A stretch of DNA of 64,000 bases, taken from Stomorhina lunata (Eukaryota > Arthropoda > Insecta > Diptera > Rhiniidae). Positions 33,936 to 46,135 of the stretch are shown in pieces. The stretch is from the NCBI GenBank assembly GCA_933228675.1, contig OW121740.1:78818137-78882136 (forward strand). Direction: 5' to 3'. Under the pieces are notes generated by a model that searched no databases, was not told the DNA's origin, and saw nothing but the letters and a program-made list of their open reading frames with translations. A program made the translations under genes and the position numbers. Every line of letters starts with the position of its first letter. The stretch's first letter is position 1.

Positions 33936-35261
33936 CAGGGCTGCCAGATACTTTTTGGTCACCATCCCAAAATTTTAAAATTTTTAGCCCCAAAAATCCC
34001 CAATTCAAAAAAGCGTATTTGCTTAATTTTCTTTTTAATTAAATGAAGAGTTCGATATTATAAGGTAAAAAAATAGTTTTGTATGCCTGCAATCATTACA
34101 AATTTAAATAATAAAGTATAAGAAATCTAGTAATTCGTAAACTTCAGAATTATCAAATTCTTGAGATTTGGATGAGTTAAGCTATACATAAGTCTACTTT
34201 CACACCAGTCAAGTTTGGCTCATCAAGTCTTAAGTTTGTATCAAAAAAAGTTGACGGAATTGAAATTGATAACAAGTCTAGGAAAATTTAGAAAATTAAT
34301 ATGAAATTTGAGGAAAATAAAATGGAAACTGATGAAGAAAATGTTATTGTGTGAAAAGAGAATCTGATTTGTGTGTACAGCACTAACTTTTTTGAATTAA
34401 ATTTGTTAACATTTCAATTATCGGTTGAAATTCTTGACGACAAATTTTGTTATTATGTTTTGTTGTTTTTGTTAAACTCATAACTGAAAATACTCGCTCT
34501 ACACAGGCATTGCTTGTATTAACCGCTAACATATTCAAAACTGCTTGACCAAGTTCTTTATAGTGATGAGTACAGGCAACATCTTGAAATTTATAAACTT
34601 TTGGCCAAAATTCAATTAAGATTGACGGCATTTTTTCAATTTGTAAAATAAAGTTTATTCCATTGAGTTTCGAAGACATCAATTGGAGTTATTCTCGATC
34701 ATAAAGTTGTTTAAAACTTCTTTATTAGCAACACTGTATTTTGGTTGAGATATTGGGTTTATACATTTTAGCATGTCAAAGTATTTATTGCTTGAAAATA
34801 TTTAAATTATCTGGTATACGTATTGCCATTTCATTTAATAATTTTTTGTTAATAATTTAAACAATTATCCCCTAATTCATAAGCATATTTTAAAATGATT
34901 ATATTCTTATTTGTATGGAAAATTTGAATTATAAGCATGCTATAGCTTTATTTTTTGATTATGAATTAGGACGTTAATTTTTAAATGTATCTTTCTTGAC
35001 TTGAATAACAGTTTGGTAGTTCTTCTGACCCATAATCGGATGCAAGTTTTTATATCAAGAAACGAATCATCCTTTATTACAAAATATTTTCCTTTATTAA
35101 TAAAGTATGATATGAAGTTTTAAAATTCAAAAGTTAAAATTTCCCCAAAAAATCCCCAACAAATTTGAGGGAATCCCCAAGCCCCACACCAAAATTTTTC
35201 GCCATTTTGAAGATTGAATATCCCCAACTTTGGGGACAAAACCCCAAATCTGGCAGCCCTG
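33936..35261 (-). mobile_element. hAT transposon, 1.33 kb deletion derivative
   Basis: Perfect 13-bp terminal inverted repeats CAGGGCTGCCAGA and exact 8-bp target duplication TCTGACTT (33928-33935 and 35262-35269). The uninterrupted site is present in the related repeat at about 39790-39845. Most of the transposase is gone; one C-terminal piece remains. Confidence 0.93.
34383..34682 (-). pseudogene. hAT transposase C-terminal (dimerisation) fragment
   Basis: About 99 codons open. The stretch S-N-A-C-V-E-R-V-F-S-V-M-S-L-T-K-T matches the hAT dimerisation signature (normally ...A..ER.FS....). No BED finger or DDE core accompanies it inside the element, so it is a remnant. Start codon not meaningful. 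Confidence 0.8.
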
Positions 35262-36688
35262 TCTGACTTTTAAACATTATGATAATATTTGAGAATGTAT
35301 TATATATCAAATTATAGGTAATCTTCCTAGGAAGTACGAAAAATGCAGCTAAGTACATGATATCCGTTAAAAACCTACATATGTATGTATCTCACATATC
35401 AATGAAAATTTTAATTTTTTAATTGCAATTGGGAGAAATCCGGTCACGTTTCACAATTGCTCCTGTACAACTTCGGCTAAGGCAATCTCTTAGTAGCTAA
35501 TAAATGACAAATTAAAATAGATACGATGATGACATTTAGTATAAAGGCGTTGTACAATATCGTTATTCAGCGCGATAGCGCCTCAAAAAAACTTTCTAGA
35601 GGGACAATATTCGACAAAAGTATTTCTGTTCTCTTGAAAAGTTCGGTATTGAAAAAGGGCGAACTCGGTTCACATTTAGTGAAATCTCCTATGTAACCAT
35701 GACTATCACTTTAATGCTGATAAATTAAATCACATTATAATTGCACATAGAACTAAAGCAAAACTTTCCACACACCTATCGGACAGATCGGAAGAACAAT
35801 ACATCCCAAACATTATTGATAAAGTATTCATCTTAATTAGTTAACTAACTTCAGATAAATAAGTAAATCTTCAATAACTTTTCCGACAAAGCTGATATCC
35901 ATCCATTCAAAAGCTATATATTCAACGTATGTATATAAAACTAAGAGTGTATACCCTATAATTCTAAGGCTTGTATACATTGACAAAACAATAATTGTTA
36001 CAGCTTTGATCTAAATCGTTCGCTAACTTCAGAGTTTTACATAACTAATCAAGAACTTTTACTAGTTGGATGATACTTACGAATTAAAGTTCACAACCCT
36101 CACTGGTCACTGCGTTTTTGGGTTGCATGCCAAAATACTTAATCTTCATCAAATCGATGTGCTCTTGCAAATCTAAGGGCATCTAAATTTGGAACATCTT
36201 TTCTGCATGGTTTATCGAACTTTATTATATGTTCGTAAAGTAGACACATATATCAAAGCTACTGCCAGGCTTAAATAAGCATTCTCTACTTGTAGTCTAG
36301 TAATCATTATCTTTCATAAAAGGGCCACTTTAGAACCCAAGTGACGCTGCCTTGAACATCAGCCACCTGCCCAACCTAACTTTTGGGTCCATAACTAGTC
36401 TAGATGATGACGCCACCGAAAAGCTTTTCGTTTTCTGACTCTTAATTTTAAAGACTCTTTGCATATCATACTAGTATAACCAAATATTGCTAGGAAGTAC
36501 ATTTAGTATGAACAAAAGATAATTAATATACATATCAAGCATTTGTGTGGGGCTCAACTAAGTCAGTAATCAGAAACTATATAATTATCAATAAATTCTT
36601 ACGATTTTGTACTTTACTTTTGGAACACCATTGGCGAAGGGTATCCAAGATTCGGCAAAGCCGAATATACCACTCTTACTTGTTTGCA

Positions 36689-37463
36689 ATAATTTTATCC
36701 CTAAAACTTTACAAGATATTATGACCATTTTTGGACACAGGCTATACCAATATCTTAGAAATCCAGCAATATAAACTAAAATTTTAATTAACATTTTTGA
36801 ATGCAGAAGAGTCCTTTTTTTGGAAAAATTGATTTTTTTAGAAAAAAACGGGCCGTTGACCCTATTTATAGCCGTACTATATCAGATTTTTGCACAGACC
36901 TGACGAATATAATTTAACTATAATTAAAAAAATTAAACTTTTCGAGCTTCACACAAATTTTGAAGAATTTTTTTGTGTTATAAACTTTACATTATTAAAC
37001 ATTTTTTTTCTAATTTATTTAAAAAAGGACAGAAGTCGTGCCAAAAAAATGCAAAAAAAATGTTTGAAATCAAATATCTCTTAAACTATAAATTATAGTG
37101 TAGCCGAAAGTTATACGCACCCAAAGGTTTTACACACCCACTGTGCTACAGATATATTCGTCATCAAACGTTGTTCTGAAAGCCTAACTCCTCTTCTAGT
37201 GATAATCTTAATGCTAATCGTTAAAATCCGTTCAGTAGTTTATAATCTTCAGAGTTAATACCAAAACAAAAAAAAAAATCATTTGCAAGACTGTGCAATA
37301 GTGATCAAACTTAATAGGCTTTTGCATTGCACAGTAGTTGCCCATATTATGTTTACACAGTTTGCTTTTCTTTGTGAAAAATGTTTAGAGTTTAAGTTAG
37401 TTTCCCAATGAAAGCCAATGACCAAATTAGTTTGTAAATAGTGACACACATCTGTAGATATAA
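36689..37463. other. AT-rich spacer, nothing recognised
   Basis: Homopolymer-rich; a short inverted ACTGTGCAA/TTGCACAGT pair at about 37292-37345 is the only structure seen. Confidence 0.5.
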
Positions 37464-38287
37464 ATAAGTAAGAAAGTACTATAGTCGGTCAAGCCCGACC
37501 ATACGATCCCCTTCATTACTAATATCAAAGGAGTTCTTTTTCCTGTACAAAGACAAATATTTGCTAAATTTTGCCATCATACAAACATATTCTCAAAACT
37601 TATACATTTAAGCTGTTTCCGTTATTTGGACTTATATGAGAGCTAGGGTCAAATGTGGACCGATTATCCCGGAATTTGGTAAATTGATTACCATCATTAC
37701 AAGAATTATGTATGCAAAAAATAAACTTAAAATTCTCATTGTCTTCGGATTTAGTAATTTACATAAGCAGTATTTGTTTAAAATTTTATGAAAAAATATT
37801 AATTTTTGTGGCCAATATATCAATTCCGGGAAGTGGGACCTATGGGAGGTACCATAAATCATGATCCCATTTAAAAAAAATAATCTGTGCCAAATTTCAT
37901 CAAATTATCTTTAGAATTGCTGGCTCCAGCCAGCCAGCCAGACGGACGGACATTTCTAAATCGACTCAGAAAGTGATTCTAAGCCTATTTGTATACTAAC
38001 ACGGCATTTACACATGCAAGTGCAAGTGAAAAAAAGCTCAATACATTTATATTTTTTTACTAACACAATCACACTTCTGCAAGTTTTAGGCTCACTTGCA
38101 AGCGATTTTGATTGCCAGTGATTTTTTTACTTGCATGTCAGAAGAATACGTATACACAACTTGTAACAAGTCACCTACGTGTGTAAACGTACTGTAAAAG
38201 ATGGGTCTAAGACAAATATTTCTATGCGTTACATACATCAGCACAAACTTATAATACCCTTTCCACCTATGGTGGTGAAGGGTATAA
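37464..38287 (+). mobile_element. DINE-like repeat, subtype A, complete copy
   Basis: From AAGTAAGAAAGTACTATAG with GTCGG...CCGAC hairpin to the terminal ACCCTTTCCACC...GGTGGTGAAGGGT hairpin. Has CCAGCCAGCCAGACGGACGG at 37928 instead of a long GTCY run. Best full-length subtype A (0.82 kb) in the window. Confidence 0.78.
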
Positions 38288-38521
38288 TAACGTTTTTTTT
38301 GTATATTCAATTAAACATTTCTATATCGTTACTTTAATATAGAGAGGCTCTAAGTCGTTTTTCTTTTAAGTCGCTTTTTTACATATTTTTACAGACAATC
38401 CTCTAATACACCCATGGTAAAAAAAAAAATATTCGATTCAACCAAAGTAGAAGAAAAAAATTTTATAAAATTGTTATATGTTTAATAATTCTTCCTTTTT
38501 TATAAATATTTTTAATTTTAT

Positions 38522-41074
38522 ACAAGTAAGAGTGGTATATTCGGCTTTGCCGAATCTTGGATACCCTTCACCAATGGTGTTCCAAAAGTACTTAATGTAA
38601 TTCGTAGCAATATTTGGTTATACTAGTGTTATATGCAAAGAGTCTTTAAAATTAAGAGTCGGAAAACGAAAACCTTTTCGGTGGCGTCATCATCTAGAAT
38701 AGTTATGCACCCAAAGGTTAGGTTGGGCAGGTGGCTGATGTCTAGGGAAGCTTCACTTGGGTTCTAAAGTGGTCCCTTTGTGAAAGATAATGATTACTAG
38801 ACTACAAGTAGAGAATGCATATTTAAGCCAGCCAGTAGCTTCAAAATAAAATAGACACATATTTTACGAACATTTAATAAAGTTCGATAGACCAGATAAA
38901 CCATGCAGAAAAGATGTTTCAAAATGTAGATGCCCTTATATTTGCAATAGCACATCGATTTGATGAAGTTTAAGTATTCTGACATGCAACCCAAAAACGC
39001 TGTGCCAAGTGAGGGTTGTGCACTTTAATTCGTACGAATTATCCAACTAGTAAAAGTTCTTGATTAGTTGTGTAAAACTCTGAAGTTAGCGGACTGATTT
39101 AGGTCAAAGCTTTAACAATGATTGTCAATGTATACAAGCCTTAAAATTATAGGGTATACACTCTTAGTTTTAGATACATACGTGAAATATATAGCTTTTG
39201 AATGGATGGTTGTCAGCTTTGTCGGAAAAGTTTACTTATTAATTTGAAGTTAGTTAATTAATTAAAATGAACACTTCATCAATAATATTTGGGATGTAAA
39301 TATAGTTCTTTCGATCTGTCCGATGGATGTTTGGAAAGTTTTGCTCTAGTTCTTTGTGCAATTTTAATGTGATTTAATTTATCAGCATTAAATCGATTCC
39401 CGGTCGGGTTTATATGGGAGATTTCACTAAATGTGAATAGAGCTCGCCCATTTTCAATATCGAACTTTTCAAGAGATCAGAAATACTTTTGTCAAATGTT
39501 GTCCCTCTAGAAAGTTTATTTTAGGCGCTATCGCCCTGAATATCAATATTGTACAACGTCTTTATACTAAATGTCATCATCGTATCTTAGGCGAAGTTAT
39601 ACGGGATCAATTGTCAAACGTGAACGGATTTCTCCCAATTGCAATTAAAAAATTTAAATTTTTGTTGATATGTGAGATACTTACATACATATGTAGGTTT
39701 TGAACGGATATCATGTAATTATATAATAATTACTTCCTAGGAAGATTACCTATAATTTGATATATAATACATTCTCAAATGTTATCATAATGTTCAAAAG
39801 TCAGACACAAAATTAAGATAAATGCAGTGTGTCTGTCTGCTAAAACCAGATTTGTGGAGCTCCTGAATTGCCCCACCCTGAATTTCAACATTGTCGATCA
39901 AAACACCATCGCTTAAACGCTAAATTATATCTACCACAAATTACAGAATGCATCAGGATTTAGATAATCCCCTGCGAAGGACGCTATTAAACTTCATCAA
40001 AATAAACATCTGAGATATCGACAAAACAGGAGCTCCAAAAACTTGACTACAACAGAAAAAAGGACAGACAGGTAGACGGACGGACATGTAGACAGACGGA
40101 TAAACAAACAGACGGACGGACGGGCAAACAAACAGACGGACGGTTGAATCTTGTGGCGATTCTGAGTTGATCGGTACAATTTGAATGGTATTCATAATCA
40201 GATTTGTGGAGTATATATATCAGATTTTAGAAAATCCTCCCATAAAGAACGATGTCAAATTTCATCACAATCGGTCCATAAACACCTGAGATATCGCTGA
40301 AACAATACTTACAAAATGTAAACAAAATTTCTTAGACACGTACTTTGGGCAATTTGCTGTACATCAAATGTAGTGTTATGGCGATATCTCAATTGTTTAT
40401 AGACCGCTTTTGATAAAATTTAATAACGTGCTTGGTGGGGGAATTTCCTAAAATCTGATATAAAATTTATGTAGGTCCGTACTAAAGGAGGATAGTTTTT
40501 CCTATTTCTGCATTTAATTTTTTCAACAAACATTCTCTAATGTGTACTTTGGGCAATTTGCGATACATCAAATTCAGTGTTTTGGCGATATCTCAGTTGT
40601 TTATGGACTTTGATAAAATTTTACAGAGTGCTTTGGGAAAATATTTCCTACAATCTGATATATAACATATTATCACATGTACACCAGGAGTATCTTTTTT
40701 CTCTTGTTATTTAAAAGTGTGTTTCAATCAAAAATTTTCAAATTTTCGTCTAATTTTTGGTATTTTTTCGATATTTTCGGTGTTTATAAACCGATTTTAA
40801 TGAAATTTAATAGCGTTCATTGCGGGAGAATTTCCTAAAATCTGATATATAATTTATGTAAGTCCATCCTCCAGGGGCTTGAGAAACTTGATTTCAACAG
40901 ACAGACAGACGGACAGACGGACAGACAGACAGACAGACAGACGGACATCGCTTAATCTCCTCCCGATTCTGAGTCGATCGGTATAATTTTTATGGGGTCT
41001 ACGATCACTAATAAAAAAATTACAAACGGAATCACAAACTTATAATACCCTTTCACCTATTGGTGAAGGGTATA
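38522..41074 (+). mobile_element. DINE-like repeat, subtype B, second direct copy
   Basis: Same ends and internal order as 7790-11161, about 0.8 kb shorter because the terminal block is not duplicated. Contains the TAGACGGACGGACATG microsatellite at 40060-40143 and a longer GACA/GACG run at 40893-40948. Confidence 0.78.
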
Positions 41075-41340
41075 AAAATATATATTTTGGCAAAAGGCTA
41101 ATTTTTATCTTTTTCATTATATTTTGTATATCGCTAAGAAAAACAATTTAATACCTTCTGATAACCGAATCCGTGTTAAAAAAAAAAGATTGATGCTTAC
41201 CACATGCATAATTTATCACAAAAAATTACAAATTGGTGGGCGTAGCCATTAAGCAATTGCACTATAAAACGAGCATTACTGGTTTAATGAAAGAATCTGT
41301 TTTGAATTTTTTATATAAAAAGTATAAATTTTTATTGCAG
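41075..41340. other. Non-repeat flank, probable host intron
   Basis: No similarity to other parts of the window; ends in TTTTTATTGCAG, a good 3' splice site. Confidence 0.5.
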
Positions 41341-41471
41341 ATATTCCTGAAGCATATGTTCGTTTGGGAACGTCATTAGATAAAAATTCTATAAGGGAAG
41401 GAACTGATGTGTATTTCGATTGCATGGTTTTTTCGCATCCACCGGTTTTTCGTATTGAGTGGAGACATAAC
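41341..41471 (+). CDS. Host exon: immunoglobulin-domain segment (sidestep-like)
   Basis: A 131-bp exon: acceptor TTTTTATTGCAG before 41341, donor GTGAGT at 41472. The first two bases complete a split codon, then 43 codons are open and end in phase 0. The peptide has the N-terminal half of an Ig C2-type domain: V-R-L-G-T-S-L, R-E-G-T-D-V-Y-F-D-C (Cys at codon 27) and I-E-W-R-H-N (Trp at codon 40), 13 residues apart as in Ig folds. The G-x-x-V-Y-F-x-C form with W-x-H-N resembles the Sidestep family of fly adhesion proteins (inference from memory). The rest of the gene lies outside; orientation is plus. The only part of the window that looks like selected host coding sequence. Confidence 0.72.
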
Positions 41472-41760
41472 GTGAGTACAATTTATTGATATCATCGATC
41501 ATTAACATTACCATTTTTATACCCTTCACCAATAGGTGGAAGGTTAGTTTAAGTTTTTCGATAAGTTTATAATTTTTTATTATTCCCCTTAGAATTATAA
41601 CAATTCAGATTATTTTATATTAATATTTTGACATTAGTTATAAATGACCAAAGGTTTGTGGAGATTCTGGACTCATTAGAATCGGTGCAGAAACTCCGGA
41701 GATATCGCTAAACCAATAAAATCGATGTACTGCAAATTTTTGCTTTTTAAATATACTTAC
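41472..41760. other. Probable host intron with a DINE hairpin stub
   Basis: ACCCTTCACCAATAGGTGG at 41520 is an isolated terminal hairpin; the rest is AT-rich. Confidence 0.45.
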
Positions 41761-42184
41761 TTAAATGACCTATATTTACAACCTGATAAGGTCAAAGGCC
41801 GAGCATATTCTAGAATACCATGCGCTTTGATCTTGTGCGATTATTCCCCAATTTCGTAGACTGAGCTTTGAAAGATTGTCTTCTACTTAGGGAGGGCCGT
41901 TTTTATTGTAATTTTTTCTTTCTCATAGTAATTGTTTTTTCCAGGAGTGGGTTGCTAGTCCGATTTTTAACATTCTTATGGGAGAACACGCGTCACATGT
42001 TAGCTCACTACATTAACAGGTGTTAACGTAGTTTCCTGGGTAATACCACGAGGAGGTCAGTGCCCACAGTTGAGATGAAGGCTACCCAAGATAAGTCTGG
42101 GCTTGGCAAGTTAAGACCAGTCAGAACCGTAGCTTGTAATCCAACATCCCCTATATCACCCAAATAATAATAAATATATCATTT
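41761..42184 (+). repeat. Unclassified dispersed repeat (family C)
   Basis: Matches, inverted, 23045-23395 (shared ATGTTGGAT, GGTCTTAACTTG, TATGCTCGGACTTTGACC). Parts also recur at 45300-45470 and 50240-50490 (CCCCAATTTC, GGTTAGTGTCCACAG). No coding or TIR evidence. Confidence 0.6.
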
Positions 42185-43600
42185 AACAAGTAAGAATGCT
42201 ATATTCGGCTATACCGAACCTTAAATACCCTTCACCAATAGTGCTCCAAAAGTTAAGTGCAGAATAGAAAGACTTTTTGGCCAGGGTGGGTCATTTTTTA
42301 ACTTTTGTCTCTAATCGAATCTAATAATGAAATTAGGTAGCCAAATTATGTCAATCGGCCGTTTGTATGATAGTATTCGCAATAACTTCAAAACTGTTTT
42401 ATGGATTTAAAATGTTTATGACTTCAAGGAAAGCTACATTAGTTCACTTTTAGATTCCATTATCTTTTCTTTTAAAAATAAATTGTAAATGGACGAAATG
42501 TAGCAAAAACTGCAAATACTTTAATTTTTTCCCATACAAATGGGCTCAAAAACTTTGGGCCCGTTGCGCAAGCTCATATCCTAAAAATAAATCAATAATA
42601 TTCTGCACACTTCCGATTTACATAATTTGGCCACATAATTTCACTATTAGAAGTCGATCAGAGACCTTAATAGGGAACAAAAATTACCCAAAATTTTTTT
42701 TAGTACTTTTTTTTAGAAAATTGTGATAAAAAACCATAAAAGTTATTATTTGACACTAAGATTAAGTTTTGTATATCCTTCACCAATAGGTGAAAGGGTA
42801 TTATAAGTTTGTCATTCAGTTTGTAATTTTGTCATTTTTCGCAGACCCCACAAAATTTATACCGATCGACTCAGAATCGGCAGGAGAATCGATTAAGCGA
42901 TGTCCGTCTGTCTGTTGAATAAATCGATATAAATTGTATATCAGATTTTATGAAACTTTCTTACGCAGCACGCTACTATTTCGTCGAAATCGGTTGAAAA
43001 ACTCCTGAGATATCTCCAAAATACCAAAATTTATGTGTGACATATAAAATTTTTTATTGAAAAGTACATTTCAAATAGAAAATCATAGTCATGACGGACT
43101 AACCTTCATTAATTCATTATCATATTATAGAAAATTCTCCCGTAGTATAAAAGTTATTGGACTAAGGAAGTTCTCTGTTCAATTTCACCAAAATCTGAAA
43201 TACCGCCAAAACTCTACATTTGATGTTCCCCAAATTGCGTAAAGTACTCATTTGTTTAAAAAATAAGAAAAACAATTTTCCTTTTAAATTATATATCAAT
43301 CTTTAGGGAATTTCTCCGCGAAGCACACTATTGAATTTCATGAATATTGGTCAATAAACACCTAAGATATGGCTAAAATAGTAAAATCGATGTATTTCAA
43401 ATTGCCAAATTCAAAATTTTTGAGAAAACTTTTTTTTTTTTTTAATTGCTCAGGTGTTTATGGAACGACTTTAATGAAATTTAATAGCGTGTATTGCGGG
43501 AGTACGTGCTAAAATCTGATGTCGGTGTATTTTCTAGGAGTTTTACAAAACTGATTACAGCAGACGAAGATATTTTATACTCGTATATCTTAAATAAATG
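42185..43600. mobile_element. DINE-like repeats, overlapping fragments
   Basis: Starts ACAAGTAAGAATGCTATATT; a new hairpin start at 42777 (ATCCTTCACCAATAGGTGAAAGG) begins a second copy with GATTAAGCGATGTCCGTCTG at 42892 and repeated ATATCAGATTTTA blocks. Confidence 0.6.
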
Positions 43601-44204
43601 GTTTGACTTTTAAGCATTGTAAAGGAAATATATTGATGTATAATGGGTCTGTATAATTGCATATCAGATTTTTCGAAACCGGTCCACAAACACCTGGAAT
43701 TCTCCAAAACACTAAAACCGATGCATCATAAATTTCCAAATTTTTAATTTATTTTTTACTTTTTTAACTTAGTTGGTTTTTTCCTAAAATCGGATTTATA
43801 ATTTATGTAGGTTATGGTAGTGTTTCAGCGATATCTCAGGTGCTTATGGTCCGATTATGATAATATTTAAGTATGTATTACACCGTAGGCACACCTTTGG
43901 ACAATAGGGTAAGACTTATATATTCTAAATAATCGTCGAAAAATAAAATACCCGTATCTTCTAGTTTTTCCAGATCAATTCGTTTTTTCAAGAAAAACGT
44001 GAATATATCTTTCGCTAAATATCACTCATACTTCTTGTATTTTTTACAGAAATCTTAAATCGAATAAAAGCAAAATATAGCATTCATAACGTGTCCCCAT
44101 GTGTGGCAGCTTTGTCGCGAAATATATACGGACTTATATAAACGCCAAAATAAGGGATCAAAATTTTCTAATACTTAAATTTTAATGAATTTAAATTTTA
44201 ATTG
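43601..44204. other. DINE-like tail and AT-rich spacer
   Basis: Weak DINE-like blocks to about 43860; beyond that nothing recognised. Confidence 0.4.
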
Positions 44205-44990
44205 GAACACATACCATTGTCATATCGATAGAACAGTGAAACACAACCCACATTGCGACGATGCTCTAGTGAGTCAATAGAGTTGGATACCCTACTGTCA
44301 CCAATAAGAACCTTTCCTGTACACGGTCGAGTAACTCTAAAATAGACTTTTAAGCACCGGCCCAAACATGAGAGTTATATTCCATTTTTAGTCGGGTATA
44401 AGTGGTATAAATAGTAAGGTGATCAGATGGAGTGAAGTATGACTTACACCGTTTTAAAAAACCAAGTCACTTGTATGCTTCCTTTGACACTTGAAAAATG
44501 CGTTGAGTCCAACGGACATCACACTGTATTTTTATTCTCAGAACATCAAGAGCTTCTGGTTCCTCAATATTTATACCACCCATAGTAACAGATGATGCAA
44601 CAGTGTCAGCCACACGCTTGTCTTCTATGTCCTAAGTTTGACATAGAAGATCATTTTTTAATATAAGCAAAAGTGTAGGAGAAAGAACCGAGCGTTGTGG
44701 TACTCCTGAATTGATCTTGAACTCGTTAGATGATATCCCATCTATAACAACTTTTAGAGAGCGATCTCTGAGAAAACTTGATATAAATCGAAAGAAGTCA
44801 TTACCGACACCAAAAGCAATAAGTTTTGCTAGAACTGCACCATGCCACACTCTATCAAACAAAGGAGAATTAATAAATACATCGTTTGAAAAAAACAAAA
44901 TTGTGCCAACTATTTTTTTCAAATGGTCATGTATATGACTGTTAAAATTCGTGCTGTTAAAATTCGTGTGCAAAAGTGCCATTCACACAT
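44205..44990 (-). pseudogene. CR1/Jockey-like LINE reverse transcriptase fragment
   Basis: 44632-44870 on the minus strand reads the RT palm: F-D-R-V-W-H-G-A-V-L-A-K-L, F-L-R-D-R-S-L-K-V-V, N-S-G-V-P-Q-R-S-V-L-S-P (Gly of the usual PQGS changed to Arg). 44205-44600 matches 12240-12590, the later part of the same protein, with several frameshifts. The YxDD segment between is missing. Upstream of the palm the sequence breaks at about 44870. Confidence 0.82.
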
Positions 44991-45475
44991 GTGATTGTTG
45001 CTAATTTGAGCTGGTTGTTCGTTAGTCCTCAATTTTTGCTGCATTTAACATTGCGTTTGCTTATAGTATCCGCACTGACTCGGAATATTCCATGAAAATG
45101 CCGGTAAAATCCAAAAATTTAATGAGGAGAATGCAAGTTAAAAACACTGAAATTCCGATAAAAATTTTATTTTAATGCGACGGATGTTCATCCAAAAACG
45201 GAAATATGACTATGAGTTATGCTTTGTTGAATGCAGCTATTAAACAATAAATAACAATAGAGAAAAACATTTTTGAAACTGTAAACATACAATTGGAGGA
45301 TGACACCGTTCACTCTCTCCCCAATTTCCTAGGCCAAGCTTTGAAAGATTTTCCTTCACTTTGTCCTTCCAGTTAAGTTTCGGAAAATATCTTCCGTTTT
45401 TATTCTAATTTTAGCTTGTGATACCACGAGCAGGTTAGTGTCCACAGCTTAGAAAGCATTCGTCCTGACTCCACA
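44991..45475. repeat. Duplicated block, left copy, non-coding part
   Basis: Matches 49925-50485 (CTGGTTGTTCGTTAGTCCTC, CCGCACTGACTCGGAATATT) with about 110 bp missing relative to the other copy at 50354-50446. Includes family C sequence at 45300-45470. Confidence 0.8.
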
Positions 45476-46135
45476 AAAGCCTTAAAAGAAACACAGTGTC
45501 GAAGTTGTTTTGTCAAATTTCGTTCGGGAGATCTTTCACTAAAAGATAAGCAACGTTCAGGTCGGCCAAGTGAAGTTGATGATGAATCGGATCGTCATGT
45601 AACTGAACGAGTGATTGGAGAAAAGTTGAATATGCCAAAATCATAACCATATACGACGTCTTGGATATTGGGTACCACATGAATTGAAAGAAATTAATTT
45701 AACAAACCGTTTAAACGCTTGTGATATGCATCTTAAATGCAATGCACATGATCCGTTTTTGAAGCAAATCATAACTGGAGAAGAAAAATGGATTGTTTGC
45801 AATAACGTCAATCGAAAACTATTATGGTCCAAGCATGAACGACACAAACCACTTCAAAGGCTGATATTTATCAAAAGAAGATTATGCTGTAAGTTTGGTG
45901 GGATTGGAAGAGTGTGGTATATTTTGAGCTGCTTCCAAGGAACCAGTCGATTAATTCGGATGTCTACTGTAAAAACACATGGCTCGTTGATGGGTGTATG
46001 GCAACTAGATACGGCCAGAATTGGTCAATCGTAAAGATGTCATATTCCACCAAGCAACGCTAGACCGCAAACATCTTTGGTCACTCGCCAAAAAAATTGT
46101 TTTTCTGTGTCCAGCAAAAAGTTGAATTTTGTAAC
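45476..46135 (+). pseudogene. mariner transposase, copy 1, fragment
   Basis: C-F-V-K-F-R-S-G-D-L-S-L-K-D, S-G-R-P-S-E-V-D-D, then after shifts K-Q-I-I-T-G-E-E-K-W-I. In mariner transposases the last is TGDEKW, so the first catalytic Asp is Glu. Next come V-W-W-D-like and W-L-V-D-G-C-type stretches in other frames. The N-terminal helix-turn-helix is missing and the sequence ends at 46135 in a DINE-like repeat, before the third Asp. Confidence 0.88.

Larger units (their letters stand above)
32755..36688 (-). mobile_element. DINE-like repeat, subtype B, inverted copy
   Basis: Begins with hairpin ACCCTTCACC/GGTGAAAGGGT at 32757 and ends with the reverse complement of ACAAGTAAGAGTGGTATATT at 36688. 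Inverted relative to 7790 and 38522. GTCY microsatellites at 32885-32935 and 33625-33655. Interrupted by the hAT element at 33936-35261. Confidence 0.78.
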
